A stretch of 64,000 nucleotides of DNA from Methylophaga sp. OBS1 (lineage in GTDB: Bacteria; Pseudomonadota; Gammaproteobacteria; Nitrosococcales; Methylophagaceae). Position 1 is the stretch's first letter; each line of letters starts with the position of its first letter. Made by a program: the position numbers and the translations under genes. Below, piece after piece: positions 29,153-37,359 of the stretch. The notes below the pieces were generated by a model. That model ran no database searches. It was given only the letters and a program-made list of their open reading frames with translations, and was not told the origin of the DNA. Location: the NCBI RefSeq assembly GCF_026319365.1, contig NZ_JAPDMS010000004.1:1-64000 (forward strand), given 5' to 3'.

Positions 29153-29668
29153 ATGAAGCTGAAACATGCCCTACTTTCGTCACTGTTTCTGACATCCAGT
29201 GTCTTAGCCGCTGATTCCATCACTGTCGATATGACTAACCTGCAAACCGGTGAGCCGGCAGGCACAGTCACCATCAGCCAACACCCTTTCGGCACGGTGT
29301 TCACACCGGATATGCAAAACCTGACGACCGGTAATCACGGTTTCCATGTGCATGAAATCGCTTCCTGCGGCCCGAAAAAGAAAGATGGGGAAATAGTCCC
29401 CGGTGGCGCAGCCGGCAGCCACTTTGACCCAGCCAACACAGGCCGTCATGGTGAACCCTGGGATTTGTATGGTCACGCCGGTGATTTGCCAGCCTTATAC
29501 GTCGACAAGAACGGCATGGCGACACAACCGGTGCTCTCCCCCAAACTGACACTGAAAGAGATTCGTAACCGGTCTTTAATGGTCCATGTGAACGGGGATA
29601 ACTATTCAGACCACCCTAAACCACTGGGCGGTGGTGGCGCCCGACTTGCCTGTGGCGTGATTCAATAA
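29153..29668 (+). CDS. sodC: Periplasmic superoxide dismutase [Cu-Zn]
   Basis: SodC converts superoxide to oxygen and hydrogen peroxide in the periplasm. The 171-residue protein has a signal peptide ending in SSVLAA. Copper and zinc ligands are visible: H65 and H67 (GFHVHE), H90 (GSHFDP), H99, H108 and D111 (YGHAGDLPAL) and H145 (MVHVNGDNYSD). The disulfide pair is C72 and C167. The usual MIHAGGDN is MVHVNGDN here, a mild change next to a ligand. AAAGGAGG precedes the ATG, and a strong terminator follows the stop. Confidence 0.96.
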   Translation: MKLKHALLSSLFLTSSVLAADSITVDMTNLQTGEPAGTVTISQHPFGTVFTPDMQNLTTGNHGFHVHEIASCGPKKKDGEIVPGGAAGSHFDPANTGRHGEPWDLYGHAGDLPALYVDKNGMATQPVLSPKLTLKEIRNRSLMVHVNGDNYSDHPKPLGGGGARLACGVIQ

Positions 29669-29680
29669 GCACTTTGAATC

Positions 29681-29713
29681 AAAAGAACCGGTCAATTGAC
29701 CGGTTCTTTTTTT
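29681..29713 (+). terminator. Rho-independent terminator after sodC
   Basis: AAAAGAACCGGTC and GACCGGTTCTTTT form a long stem around AATT, followed by a run of T on the plus strand. It lies 12 bases after the sodC stop. Confidence 0.93.
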
Positions 29714-29902
29714 ATGCCTATATATCGTCACTGCAATCCCTGCATTTCTAATCCAGTGTTGGTTAAACACTTATCTAAGCATGCCGAAATTTTTTGGTTA
29801 CCTTCTTGAGTACTTGCTAATTAATCTGAGGCCATCTCCTTGGATTTATTGGATAGCATTCCAATGAGTGATGATGTTAATTCACGGCGGCAATGACATA
29901 TA

Positions 29903-29924
29903 AATAATACTGAGTCTCATTTAG
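29903..29924 (+). promoter_or_regulatory. Candidate Fur-like operator upstream of the TonB receptor
   Basis: AATAATACTGAGTCTCATTT partly matches the GATAAT-type repeats of Fur boxes and lies just before the -35 element of the receptor promoter. The match is weak. Expectation that siderophore receptors are Fur-controlled is the main support. The rest of the 350-base gap after sodC holds only the terminator and promoter. Confidence 0.3.
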
Positions 29925-29931
29925 ATTTTTA

Positions 29932-29960
29932 TTGACTAACTCAAATCCTCATAAGATAAT
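29932..29960 (+). promoter_or_regulatory. Sigma-70 promoter for the TonB siderophore receptor
   Basis: TTGACT (29932-29937) and GATAAT (29955-29960) stand with an exact 17-base spacer. Transcription would start near 29967, giving a leader of about 54 bases before the ATG at 30021. Confidence 0.6.
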
Positions 29961-30020
29961 TGGCACTTTTTTCTAGCCATGATCAGGCAATTCTTGTCTG
30001 ATAATTTGAGGATAGCACTC

Positions 30021-32144
30021 ATGACTGCAAGCAAGCCACGCCTTAAAACGCTCGACTCCAGGTTAAAACTTAATCCTGCGGTACTTATTTTCTGCTCCCC
30101 GCTTGTTCTGGCATCACTCAGCATTCAAGCCCAGGAGAATAAGGAAGAAGAGGTTTTCCGTTTTTCACCAATCATTGTGAACGCGCAGGTAGCAGCTGAT
30201 GATGATGCAAACTCTGTAGTGGCCCAGGAACTCTGGGTGGGTGGTAAGGTAGCGACGAGTATTTTGGACACACCGGCTTCCGTCTCTGTTATCACAGAAA
30301 AAGAAATTGAGCTACGTGATGCCAACACGACTGAAGAAGTGCTGCAGTACACTCCGGGTGTGATCACAGATTATTATGGTACCGATGATCGCAATGATTA
30401 CTTTCAGATTCGTGGTTTCCAGGCGACAACCTATCGTGATGGCCTGACACTGGGTTCAATGCGTGGGGTCCGTGAGGAAGCATACGCTTATGAGCGTGTC
30501 GAGGTCTTGCGCGGTGCCAACTCGACATTGTTCGGCCCGGCAGACCCAGGCGGTTCCGTGAATTTTGTTAGCAAGCAACCCAAGTTTGAAAAGTTTGGAG
30601 AAGGCTATCTGACCTACGGTACGTTTGATCGCAAAGAAGTCGGTGTCGATGTTGGTGATACGTTAAATGCCGACTCAACTCTGGCTTATCGCTTTACTGC
30701 AAAAGTAAAGGATGCGGAACGTGAATACGATTATTCCCGTGATGATAATGAGTTCATTATGGGTGGCCTTACTTGGGAGCCGACCGACTTTACTTCCGCA
30801 ACGGTTATTTTTGATTACCTCAACCGTGACAGCACGCCCAATAGTGGTGGCTATCCGAAAGATAGAGAATATGACCGTGACGAATTTTTTGGTGAACCAA
30901 ACTTTAACTACCATGATGTTGAACGTACCAGTGTGACAGGGCTGTTCACTCATGATTTCGACAACGGTTTTATTGTCAGAGCTAATGTACGATACAGCGA
31001 CCTGACAGATGACTTCGGTTATGTTTACCTGGCTGATAACCCAAGCACTGCCGGAACAGATCGTTCGTTTTTTGGCAGTGATAGCAAAGCTGAGGAATTA
31101 ATTGGTAATACTATTCTTCAGTACGATGCCCAGTTTGACTGGTTCGATAGTAGTACGCTGGTTGGTTTGGAATACCGTGACGCCACCAGCGAACAAGTTT
31201 CATTTTTTGGGGGTGTCCCATCCATTAATCTTTCAAACCCTATATACAGCGGTGCACCAAGTAGTGCAGACATATTCAATGGTATATACCTCAGGGATAA
31301 ACAGGACTACACCACCAAGTCAATCTTCCTGCAGCAAAACTTCTCGTTTAATGATCGCTTTATCATTACCGGCGGTATTCGTAACGACGTGCTGGATCTG
31401 TCCAGCACAGATATCACTGGCGCAAGATCTTCGGATAAGTTCTCAGAAACCTCTGTTCGTGGCGCGCTGACATATAAAGTCACTGATGAAGTCTCGACCT
31501 ACATCAGCATGGTTGAATCGGTAGCCCCGCCCACCATTGGGGTTAAACCAGAACGAGGCAAACAGTATGAGGTGGGTATGAAATATGCCCCTATCGATAC
31601 CAATGCCATTTTCTCGGTCTCTGTCTATGACTTAACCAAAGAAGATGTCACTATCGCTGTAGTCCAGGGTGATGGCTCGATCCAACGTGAGACTATTGGT
31701 GAGTCTGACGTAAAAGGTGTCGATTTTGAAGCCAAAGTTGAGTTGACTGACAGCTTCAGTCTGACCGGTGGTTACTCCTACATGGAGACAGAAGTGGTTC
31801 GTGGCACGCTTCGGAATGGCACATCACTTAAAGACAATGAATTTGTTGCTGCCCCCAACCATATGGCTTCTCTGTGGGGCCACTACACCTTTCCGAGTAA
31901 GGATATGAGTTTTGGACTGGGTGCCCGCTACACTGGCTCCTACTTCTTTGACGCCAGTAATACTGCAAAAAGTGAAGCAGCCGTATTGTTCGACTCATCA
32001 TTCTCTTACAGAGTCTACAAAAACACTGACCTGACGTTACACGCACGTAACTTGCTGGATGAACAGCATGTTGTGGGCTCAGGTACCGCTGATTATTACA
32101 ATCCGGGCCGTGAATTATCAGCCACAGTGAACTATAGCTGGTAG
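30021..32144 (+). CDS. TonB-dependent siderophore receptor (FhuA/FoxA-like)
   Basis: A 707-residue outer-membrane receptor that would import ferric siderophores. After a signal peptide ending near SIQAQ comes the plug domain (ATSILDTPASVSVITEKEIE, YTPGVITDYYGTDDRNDYFQIRGF, ERVEVLRGANSTLFGPADPGGSVNFVSKQP), then a 22-strand barrel ending in Trp (VNYSW). The subfamily resembles hydroxamate siderophore receptors, but the ligand cannot be read from sequence. The start is ATG 30021 behind GAGGAT; a longer frame would include the leader. A good -35/-10 pair and a possible Fur site precede it, and a strong terminator follows. It stands alone. Confidence 0.92.
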   Translation: MTASKPRLKTLDSRLKLNPAVLIFCSPLVLASLSIQAQENKEEEVFRFSPIIVNAQVAADDDANSVVAQELWVGGKVATSILDTPASVSVITEKEIELRDANTTEEVLQYTPGVITDYYGTDDRNDYFQIRGFQATTYRDGLTLGSMRGVREEAYAYERVEVLRGANSTLFGPADPGGSVNFVSKQPKFEKFGEGYLTYGTFDRKEVGVDVGDTLNADSTLAYRFTAKVKDAEREYDYSRDDNEFIMGGLTWEPTDFTSATVIFDYLNRDSTPNSGGYPKDREYDRDEFFGEPNFNYHDVERTSVTGLFTHDFDNGFIVRANVRYSDLTDDFGYVYLADNPSTAGTDRSFFGSDSKAEELIGNTILQYDAQFDWFDSSTLVGLEYRDATSEQVSFFGGVPSINLSNPIYSGAPSSADIFNGIYLRDKQDYTTKSIFLQQNFSFNDRFIITGGIRNDVLDLSSTDITGARSSDKFSETSVRGALTYKVTDEVSTYISMVESVAPPTIGVKPERGKQYEVGMKYAPIDTNAIFSVSVYDLTKEDVTIAVVQGDGSIQRETIGESDVKGVDFEAKVELTDSFSLTGGYSYMETEVVRGTLRNGTSLKDNEFVAAPNHMASLWGHYTFPSKDMSFGLGARYTGSYFFDASNTAKSEAAVLFDSSFSYRVYKNTDLTLHARNLLDEQHVVGSGTADYYNPGRELSATVNYSW

Positions 32145-32190
32145 GCTTGTCCACGCGTTTGGATGGCTCATAGCCATTCAAACAGAACAC

Positions 32191-32220
32191 AAAAAAACCG
32201 GCCTCCAGGCCGGTTTTTTT
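32191..32220. terminator. Bidirectional terminator between the TonB receptor and a hypothetical gene
   Basis: AAAAAAACCGGCCT and AGGCCGGTTTTTTT form a perfect stem with A- and T-tracts on both sides, so it works in both directions. The stop codon of the minus-strand gene (TAA at 32219-32221) is built from the edge of this element. Confidence 0.93.
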
Positions 32221-32698
32221 ATCCACTTTCAAAAACGCGCGACGGTTTTGATGCGGTAAACAGATCGTCTCTCAGGTTGTCGACAAAACCAGCGTTGAGC
32301 GTGATGTTCTCGTAAAGCCAGTAATGATAGCCCCCCTCATAGACCTTGTATCGCCAGTGATAACGGCACTGCACCCAGCCGTCCGTTAAATCTGCCACTG
32401 GTTCAGTTGGCAGCATCGAGTCGGGTTGTGCGATGTGTTCCAGGGTTTTGTTATTTAGGTCAAAACGAAAACGGTCGATAATGAAACGACCATCATCACT
32501 GAGTTCATAGCGGATGCGATTACCCATCACATCATCGCCGTGCTGATCCAGCAGCACCTGATGATCAGCCAGATAGCGGGCATTGGGTTGTTTCACTGGG
32601 AGGCGATCCGGCTTCTCCGCCCGGGCTTTGAGGTCGGCTTCTGAACGTTGGCCTTTATCCCATTGCTGAATCACAATTTGTACGACTAATATCGTCAT
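32219..32698 (-). CDS. Hypothetical protein, function unknown
   Basis: A 159-residue protein with no family I recognise. The N-terminus has a short hydrophobic stretch (MTILVVQIVIQQW), too short for a clear transmembrane helix, then a charged region and a C-terminal part rich in Tyr and Trp (VQCRYHWRYKVYEGGYHYWLYENITLN) that looks like beta structure. It starts 15 bases after the AI-2E transporter gene, so the two are probably co-transcribed, and it ends in the shared terminator. The region has ordinary composition and codon use, supporting a real gene. Confidence 0.6.
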   Translation of the reverse strand: MTILVVQIVIQQWDKGQRSEADLKARAEKPDRLPVKQPNARYLADHQVLLDQHGDDVMGNRIRYELSDDGRFIIDRFRFDLNNKTLEHIAQPDSMLPTEPVADLTDGWVQCRYHWRYKVYEGGYHYWLYENITLNAGFVDNLRDDLFTASKPSRVFESG

Positions 32699-32713
32699 GA
32701 CGTTCCGGCACAG

Positions 32714-33802
32714 TTATAGCGAAGCTTCACTTGGTTGCTGAGTCCGTTTGAGGCTACGTGGCCAGGCGTTCATCAGGGCTTTGAGTAGCGTCGCCAGGGG
32801 AATGGCGAAGAAAATGCCCCAGAAGCCCCAGATTCCACCGAAGAATAAGACGGCAAGAATGATGGAGACCGGATGCAGGTTCACCGCCTCCGAAAACAGC
32901 ACGGGCACCAGTACATTACCATCCAGTGCCTGAATCACGCCGTAAGCAATCACGACGTAGAGAAACTCATTGGTCAGACCAAAGTGAAAACCAGCCACGG
33001 CCGCTACCGGCAACGTAGCCACCGCAGCACCGATGAATGGCACCAATACTGAAAAGCCGACCAGCACCGCCAGCAATGCCGAGTAAGGCAGACCGAACAA
33101 GGCAAAGGTGATAAAAGTTACTGATCCAACGATGATAATCTCTACCACCTTACCGCGGACATAATTGGCAATCTGATCATCCATCTCATTCCATATCCGG
33201 CTCATCAGCCCCCGCTTTTCCGGCAGCACAGACAAGGTGAAACCGACCAGTTTCTCGCGATCTTTCAGCATGAAGAAAATCAGAATCGGCACCAGCACCA
33301 GGTAGACAATCAGACCAATAACGCTACCCAGTGAGGCCAGCGATAGCGTCAGTGCGCGCTGGGCATAGAGATTGAACTCACGACTGACGGCGGCAATCCA
33401 GGTCTGGATCTGGTCCTGGGTAACAAAGTTGGGATATTTCTGCTGCAGTTCATCCAGCCACTGCTGGCCACTGGAGAGCATCTTGGGAATTTCCTGCACC
33501 AGGTTGACCATCTGGTTCCACAGCAAAGGCATGAGTAAAAATGCCAGTGCCAGCATGGCACCGATAAAGCCCAGAAAAACGACACCGATTGCGACCTTTT
33601 CCGGCACATGTCTGCGGGTAAGCAGATTAACAACACCTTGCAACAAAAAAGCCAGCACCAGCGCGGTAAAAAACGGTGCCAACATGCTGCCAAACCAAAT
33701 GACTGCTGCAAACCCCAAGACCAGCACTATCAGCATGATCACCGCTTCTTCATCGGAGAAATAGCGCTCAGCCCAATCACTAAAAATTGCCCGCAAGGTC
33801 AT
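32714..33802 (-). CDS. AI-2E family transporter (PerM/TqsA-like)
   Basis: An inner-membrane protein of about 362 residues of the family formerly DUF20. It has several hydrophobic segments in two groups, with the conserved central GFTLSVLPEKR, the DDQIANYVRGKV helix and the C-terminal blocks GLPYSALLAVLVGFSVLVPFIGA and DGNVLVPVLFSEAVNLHPVSIILAVLFFGGIWGFWG. E. coli TqsA exports autoinducer-2, and others are Na+/H+ antiporters or of unknown substrate; none can be chosen here. The start is ATG 33802; the reading frame extends 37 codons further but that part is unconserved and hydrophilic. Confidence 0.88.
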   Translation of the reverse strand: MTLRAIFSDWAERYFSDEEAVIMLIVLVLGFAAVIWFGSMLAPFFTALVLAFLLQGVVNLLTRRHVPEKVAIGVVFLGFIGAMLALAFLLMPLLWNQMVNLVQEIPKMLSSGQQWLDELQQKYPNFVTQDQIQTWIAAVSREFNLYAQRALTLSLASLGSVIGLIVYLVLVPILIFFMLKDREKLVGFTLSVLPEKRGLMSRIWNEMDDQIANYVRGKVVEIIIVGSVTFITFALFGLPYSALLAVLVGFSVLVPFIGAAVATLPVAAVAGFHFGLTNEFLYVVIAYGVIQALDGNVLVPVLFSEAVNLHPVSIILAVLFFGGIWGFWGIFFAIPLATLLKALMNAWPRSLKRTQQPSEASL

Positions 33803-34003
33803 TTTTTTCTCTGTCCTTTTGACCACCCAGATTTGTTGTGTGTATTGTGGCACAACCCTTGTACTCAAGTTGAACAGAATCCTGCTGATGACGCAATTCT
33901 TGCTGCCTGGCATTAAAGATAAGCAGGTGCCTAAGATGACTTTTCTTGTGCTATTTTTAGCCTGAATCCATTATTTATCGTCATTATTGAGTCAGAGCAG
34001 GCT

Positions 34004-35386
34004 ATGACAGAAGAAAAAAACCCAGGTCCAGATATACCATCTCCCCCCTCTCCACGGCCTTCATTGAGTAGTTATTTATTTGGTCTGGTGCAACACCGGC
34101 TCTGGCTGAAAGTGCTGATTGGGATGTTTCTGGGCCTGATAACCGGCATTTTCCTGGGCCCATCTACCGGCCTGGTAGCCCCGTCTACCGGTTCTATTAT
34201 CGGTAACTGGCTGGCGTTTCCGGGGCGATTGTTTATCGCCACCATTCAGATGATTGTGATTCCGCTGGTAATTGCCTCTGTTGTGCGTGGACTGGCAGCC
34301 ACTGAGGATATGGAGCAACTGCGCAAAGTTGGCGTTCGTGTCGTGTTGTTTTTTACTGCCACCACCGCGCTGGCATCCGCCATTGGCTTATGGATCGGAA
34401 ACTTGTTCAATCCTGGCAAATTGCTACAAAACGTGACACTGCCAAAACAGGACACCAGTGATATCGCTCCGGCTGCCATGCCGGATGTAACGTCCCTGCC
34501 TGATGTCCTGTTGGGACTGCTACCGGGCAATCCACTGGATGCGATGGTGCAGGGACAAATGCTACAAGTGGTGATCTTCTCAATTATTGTCGGTGTGGCA
34601 CTGGTATCAATGCCCGCCGAACAATCCCGACCCATGCTGGACTTACTGCGATCTTTGCAGCAAATCTGCATGACCGTCGTGCACTGGGCAATGCGACTGG
34701 CGCCTTATGCTGTTTTCGGATTGATGGCACAACTCACCACAAGTATTGGGCTCAGCGCCCTGCTTGGAATGGCCTCATATGTTTTCACCGTGCTGAGCGG
34801 ACTATTGATATTGATGCTGGTCTATTTATTGTTGCTAAGACTGATGGCGGGTCAGCACCCGATGCAGTTTTTGAAACATTGCCGTGATGTATTGCTGCTC
34901 GCCTTTTCTACCTCCAGTTCTGCTGCAGTGATGCCACTGTCCATTCGCACTGCTCAGGATAAACTGGCGGTCAGACCCTCCATTGCCCAGTTTGTTATTC
35001 CGCTGGGTGCGACGATTAATATGAATGGCACGGCGCTGTATCAAAGTGTGGCGACCGTTTTCCTGGCACAGGTCTACGGGGTTGATCTCAGTATGGCCAG
35101 TATGGCACTGGTTGTCGCTATGGCCGTGGGCGCCTCTATCGGTTCACCAGCAACGCCTGGTGTCGGTATTGTGATACTGGCCATGGTACTGACCACGGTG
35201 GGTATTCCACCCAGTGGTATCGCCCTGATAATGGGGGTCGATCGTATCCTGGATATGTCGAGAACCGCAGTGAATGTGACCGGTGATCTGGTGACATCGC
35301 GTTTGATGGAAGGCTGGGCACGGAAACAGTCCGGTCCTGCTGATAATCTGGCAGACACTGCGCCGATCACAGTGAAAAATGACTAA
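34004..35386 (+). CDS. Dicarboxylate/amino acid:cation symporter (DAACS family)
   Basis: A 460-residue membrane transporter related to GltP, DctA and GltPh. About eight hydrophobic segments are visible. The substrate- and Na+-binding motifs are present: the serine-rich hairpin AFSTSSSAAVMPLS, the broken helix GATINMNGTALYQ, the second hairpin ASIGSPATPGVG, and GVDRILDMSRTAVNVTGD, whose Asp and Arg-Thr residues contact substrate. It would take up C4-dicarboxylates, glutamate or aspartate with Na+ or H+. The polar, Pro-rich N-terminal 30 residues are longer than usual. Its end overlaps the following cupin gene by 8 bases. Confidence 0.92.
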   Translation: MTEEKNPGPDIPSPPSPRPSLSSYLFGLVQHRLWLKVLIGMFLGLITGIFLGPSTGLVAPSTGSIIGNWLAFPGRLFIATIQMIVIPLVIASVVRGLAATEDMEQLRKVGVRVVLFFTATTALASAIGLWIGNLFNPGKLLQNVTLPKQDTSDIAPAAMPDVTSLPDVLLGLLPGNPLDAMVQGQMLQVVIFSIIVGVALVSMPAEQSRPMLDLLRSLQQICMTVVHWAMRLAPYAVFGLMAQLTTSIGLSALLGMASYVFTVLSGLLILMLVYLLLLRLMAGQHPMQFLKHCRDVLLLAFSTSSSAAVMPLSIRTAQDKLAVRPSIAQFVIPLGATINMNGTALYQSVATVFLAQVYGVDLSMASMALVVAMAVGASIGSPATPGVGIVILAMVLTTVGIPPSGIALIMGVDRILDMSRTAVNVTGDLVTSRLMEGWARKQSGPADNLADTAPITVKND

Positions 35387-35699
35387 AAACAATATTTTTT
35401 CAGACATCCCATCATGCATTGATCAGGAAGTCTTTGAAGCGCTTGTAAGCAGAGACAACATACGGATAGAGCGTATTATTTCACACGGTCAGGCCTCACC
35501 TGAAACTGGCTGGTATGACCAGGCTGAAAATGAATGGGTTATCGTGTTGAGCGGTTCTGCCAGTTTACTGTTGGAAGGTGACAGTGAAATGGAACTGAAA
35601 GCAGGCAATTATGTTTTCATTCCCGCTCACCGTCGCCACAAGGTACTGAAAACGGATAGCGGGCAGCCCACTGTCTGGTTAGCTATATTTTTTGAATAA
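35379..35699 (+). CDS. Small cupin-domain protein
   Basis: A 106-residue single-domain cupin. The first cupin motif region reads WYDQAENEWVIVLSGSASLLLEGD, with the usual HxH replaced by non-histidine residues (ENEW), and the second reads AGNYVFIPAHRRHKV, where H-x-x-H could still bind metal. The role is unknown; such proteins often follow transport or metabolic genes and may act as sugar or small-ligand binders. Its ATG lies inside the last codons of the symporter gene, so it is translationally coupled to it. Confidence 0.85.
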   Translation: MTKNNIFSDIPSCIDQEVFEALVSRDNIRIERIISHGQASPETGWYDQAENEWVIVLSGSASLLLEGDSEMELKAGNYVFIPAHRRHKVLKTDSGQPTVWLAIFFE

Positions 35700-35710
35700 G
35701 TAACAGACAA

Positions 35711-35739
35711 TAAAAAACCGGCTGCCGAAACAGCCGGTT
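35711..35739 (-). terminator. Rho-independent terminator for the pseudoazurin gene
   Basis: On the minus strand AACCGGCTG and CAGCCGGTT pair around TTTCGG and are followed by TTTTTTA. It stands 23 bases after the pseudoazurin stop; the plus-strand cupin gene ends just before it and may also use it. Confidence 0.9.
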
Positions 35740-35761
35740 GATTACGTCACGCCGGATGGAT

Positions 35762-36187
35762 TTACAGGCCTTCTGCAAATTCGATTGCTTCATCAACGAC
35801 CCGGCCCAGGCCGCCTTTGACGTCCTGTGATTTAATCTGCTCCAGATTAACCGGGTTACCCACAATCACAGCGCCCCCCATACCTGCACCGATGTGCGGG
35901 TCACATTGATAAATGTAGATGCCCTCTTTTTCGAAGGTATGGTTGATATTCTCACTCATCGGTGAGGTGAATGCTTCAGTTCCCTCTGGGATCAGGTTTT
36001 CCAGCATGTTGACGTTATGCGTCATCATATTTTCCCAGTAAACCGTGTCACCGGGCTGGATATGGATATTCATTGGCATAAACTTGAGACCACGTGCATC
36101 TACCGTGTGGTTCTCGGCCACTGCTGATCCCGCTGCCAGTAGTCCCGTGATCAATAACGCAGTTAGGATTGATGTGAGTTTTCTCAT
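35762..36187 (-). CDS. Pseudoazurin-like periplasmic blue copper protein
   Basis: A 141-residue cupredoxin with a signal peptide (LLITGLLAAGSAVA). Type I copper ligands are visible as H57 (THNV), then C95, H98 and M103 in YQCDPHIGAGMGG, the loop spacing of pseudoazurin and amicyanin. Such proteins carry electrons in the periplasm, for instance to nitrite or nitrous oxide reductases or from methylamine dehydrogenase; no partner enzyme is encoded nearby. The C-terminus after the cupredoxin core has about 30 extra residues that form a predicted helix, as in pseudoazurins. AGGAGG-like bases precede the start, and it has its own terminator. Confidence 0.85.
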   Translation of the reverse strand: MRKLTSILTALLITGLLAAGSAVAENHTVDARGLKFMPMNIHIQPGDTVYWENMMTHNVNMLENLIPEGTEAFTSPMSENINHTFEKEGIYIYQCDPHIGAGMGGAVIVGNPVNLEQIKSQDVKGGLGRVVDEAIEFAEGL

Positions 36188-36390
36188 GTAACCTCCTGTT
36201 GATTGTTCGCTATTAGGACAGGAGTCTTTCCCATGAGTTCAATAGAAAAAAGTGGTTGTTTCAATCAGTTAACCCAATGAGCATGGCCGCACAAGGATAT
36301 GCCTCTACCTGACTATCTCTGCCTCACCGTTTTTTTTCCGCGATCACTGACACGGGTCAGAATAAATGGCAGCAGACCTCTCTACCCCGG

Positions 36391-37359
36391 TTAGCTTTCA
36401 AGCTTCACTGGCGATACAAATTCTGCCGGCTTCACCACCAGCACTGAGCAGTCCACCTGTTCCAACACCATTTCTGCCGTGTTGCCAATAAACACGCCAC
36501 TCATTCCCGTACGGGCAACACTGCCCATGATCAGCAGATCGGTACCCAGCGACCTGGCCTGCTGGGGAATAACCGTTTGTGCGGCACCTTCAATCAAATG
36601 AAAATAGGCATAGCGTCGTCCCTGCGCCGACTCGCCGAGACTTGGATTAATGTAGTCAGCAATACGCTGCAGACTTCGCTGATGGGCTGATTTCTCGTCA
36701 TGGACGTATTGGTGAGTCTGCTTATCATCCAGGTTTCCCCATGCTCTGAGCAGCATTTCATCAGGCGGCTGCCAGCAATGCAATATATGCATTTGGGTCT
36801 CGGCCTCACAGGCCATCTGGGCTGAAAACCCAAGCAGTGTCTCGTTAAACTGGCTTAATGCAGAGCCTGGCTCCGTAGTGTCAAAGTCTAATGCCAGCAG
36901 GATATTCTTATATTCTGACCGGCTTCCGGGTTTGATAATCCACAGTGGGCAGGGGCATTTACGCAACAAATGCATATCGTCACTGCCGAACAGTCGCTCC
37001 AGCCAGGGTGGATTTTCTGCCGCTTTAATGAGCAAATCATAGTGCTCAGCCATGACCGCCCTGATTGCTTCAACGAAGCGTTTACCTGTCTTGATCTGGA
37101 TGGCAACCTGAGCCTCTGTCTCCAGTGAGTCAAGTAATGCATTCAGGTCTTGGCGTCGTTCATTCTGGAGTGCTTGTTCCAATTGTTGGATATCCAGATT
37201 CTGCGGCAAGGGATTCAACTGAGAACGAACCTCAGGCATCACTTCCAGTATGGTGAGTTCGGCGTCTTGTGCCTGGGCGAATAATATCGCTTGTCTGACT
37301 GCATCAGTCTGCTCGGAAGCAGGCTCCGAGAGATAGAGAATCCTTTTTATCTGGCTCAT
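36391..37359 (-). CDS. Tandem universal stress protein (UspE-like)
   Basis: A 322-residue cytoplasmic protein with two Usp domains, as in UspE. Domain 1 (1-145) ends in the variant phosphate-binding loop GSDDMHLLRKCPCPLWII; domain 2 (150-322) has the canonical loop GSVARTGMSGVFIGNTAEMVL followed by CSVLVVKP, so domain 2 likely binds ATP and domain 1 less so. Usp proteins respond to energy and oxidative stress. Its ATG overlaps the stop of the antiporter gene by 4 bases. The pairing suggests it senses nucleotide or energy state for that transporter; this last point is inference. Confidence 0.88.
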   Translation of the reverse strand: MSQIKRILYLSEPASEQTDAVRQAILFAQAQDAELTILEVMPEVRSQLNPLPQNLDIQQLEQALQNERRQDLNALLDSLETEAQVAIQIKTGKRFVEAIRAVMAEHYDLLIKAAENPPWLERLFGSDDMHLLRKCPCPLWIIKPGSRSEYKNILLALDFDTTEPGSALSQFNETLLGFSAQMACEAETQMHILHCWQPPDEMLLRAWGNLDDKQTHQYVHDEKSAHQRSLQRIADYINPSLGESAQGRRYAYFHLIEGAAQTVIPQQARSLGTDLLIMGSVARTGMSGVFIGNTAEMVLEQVDCSVLVVKPAEFVSPVKLES

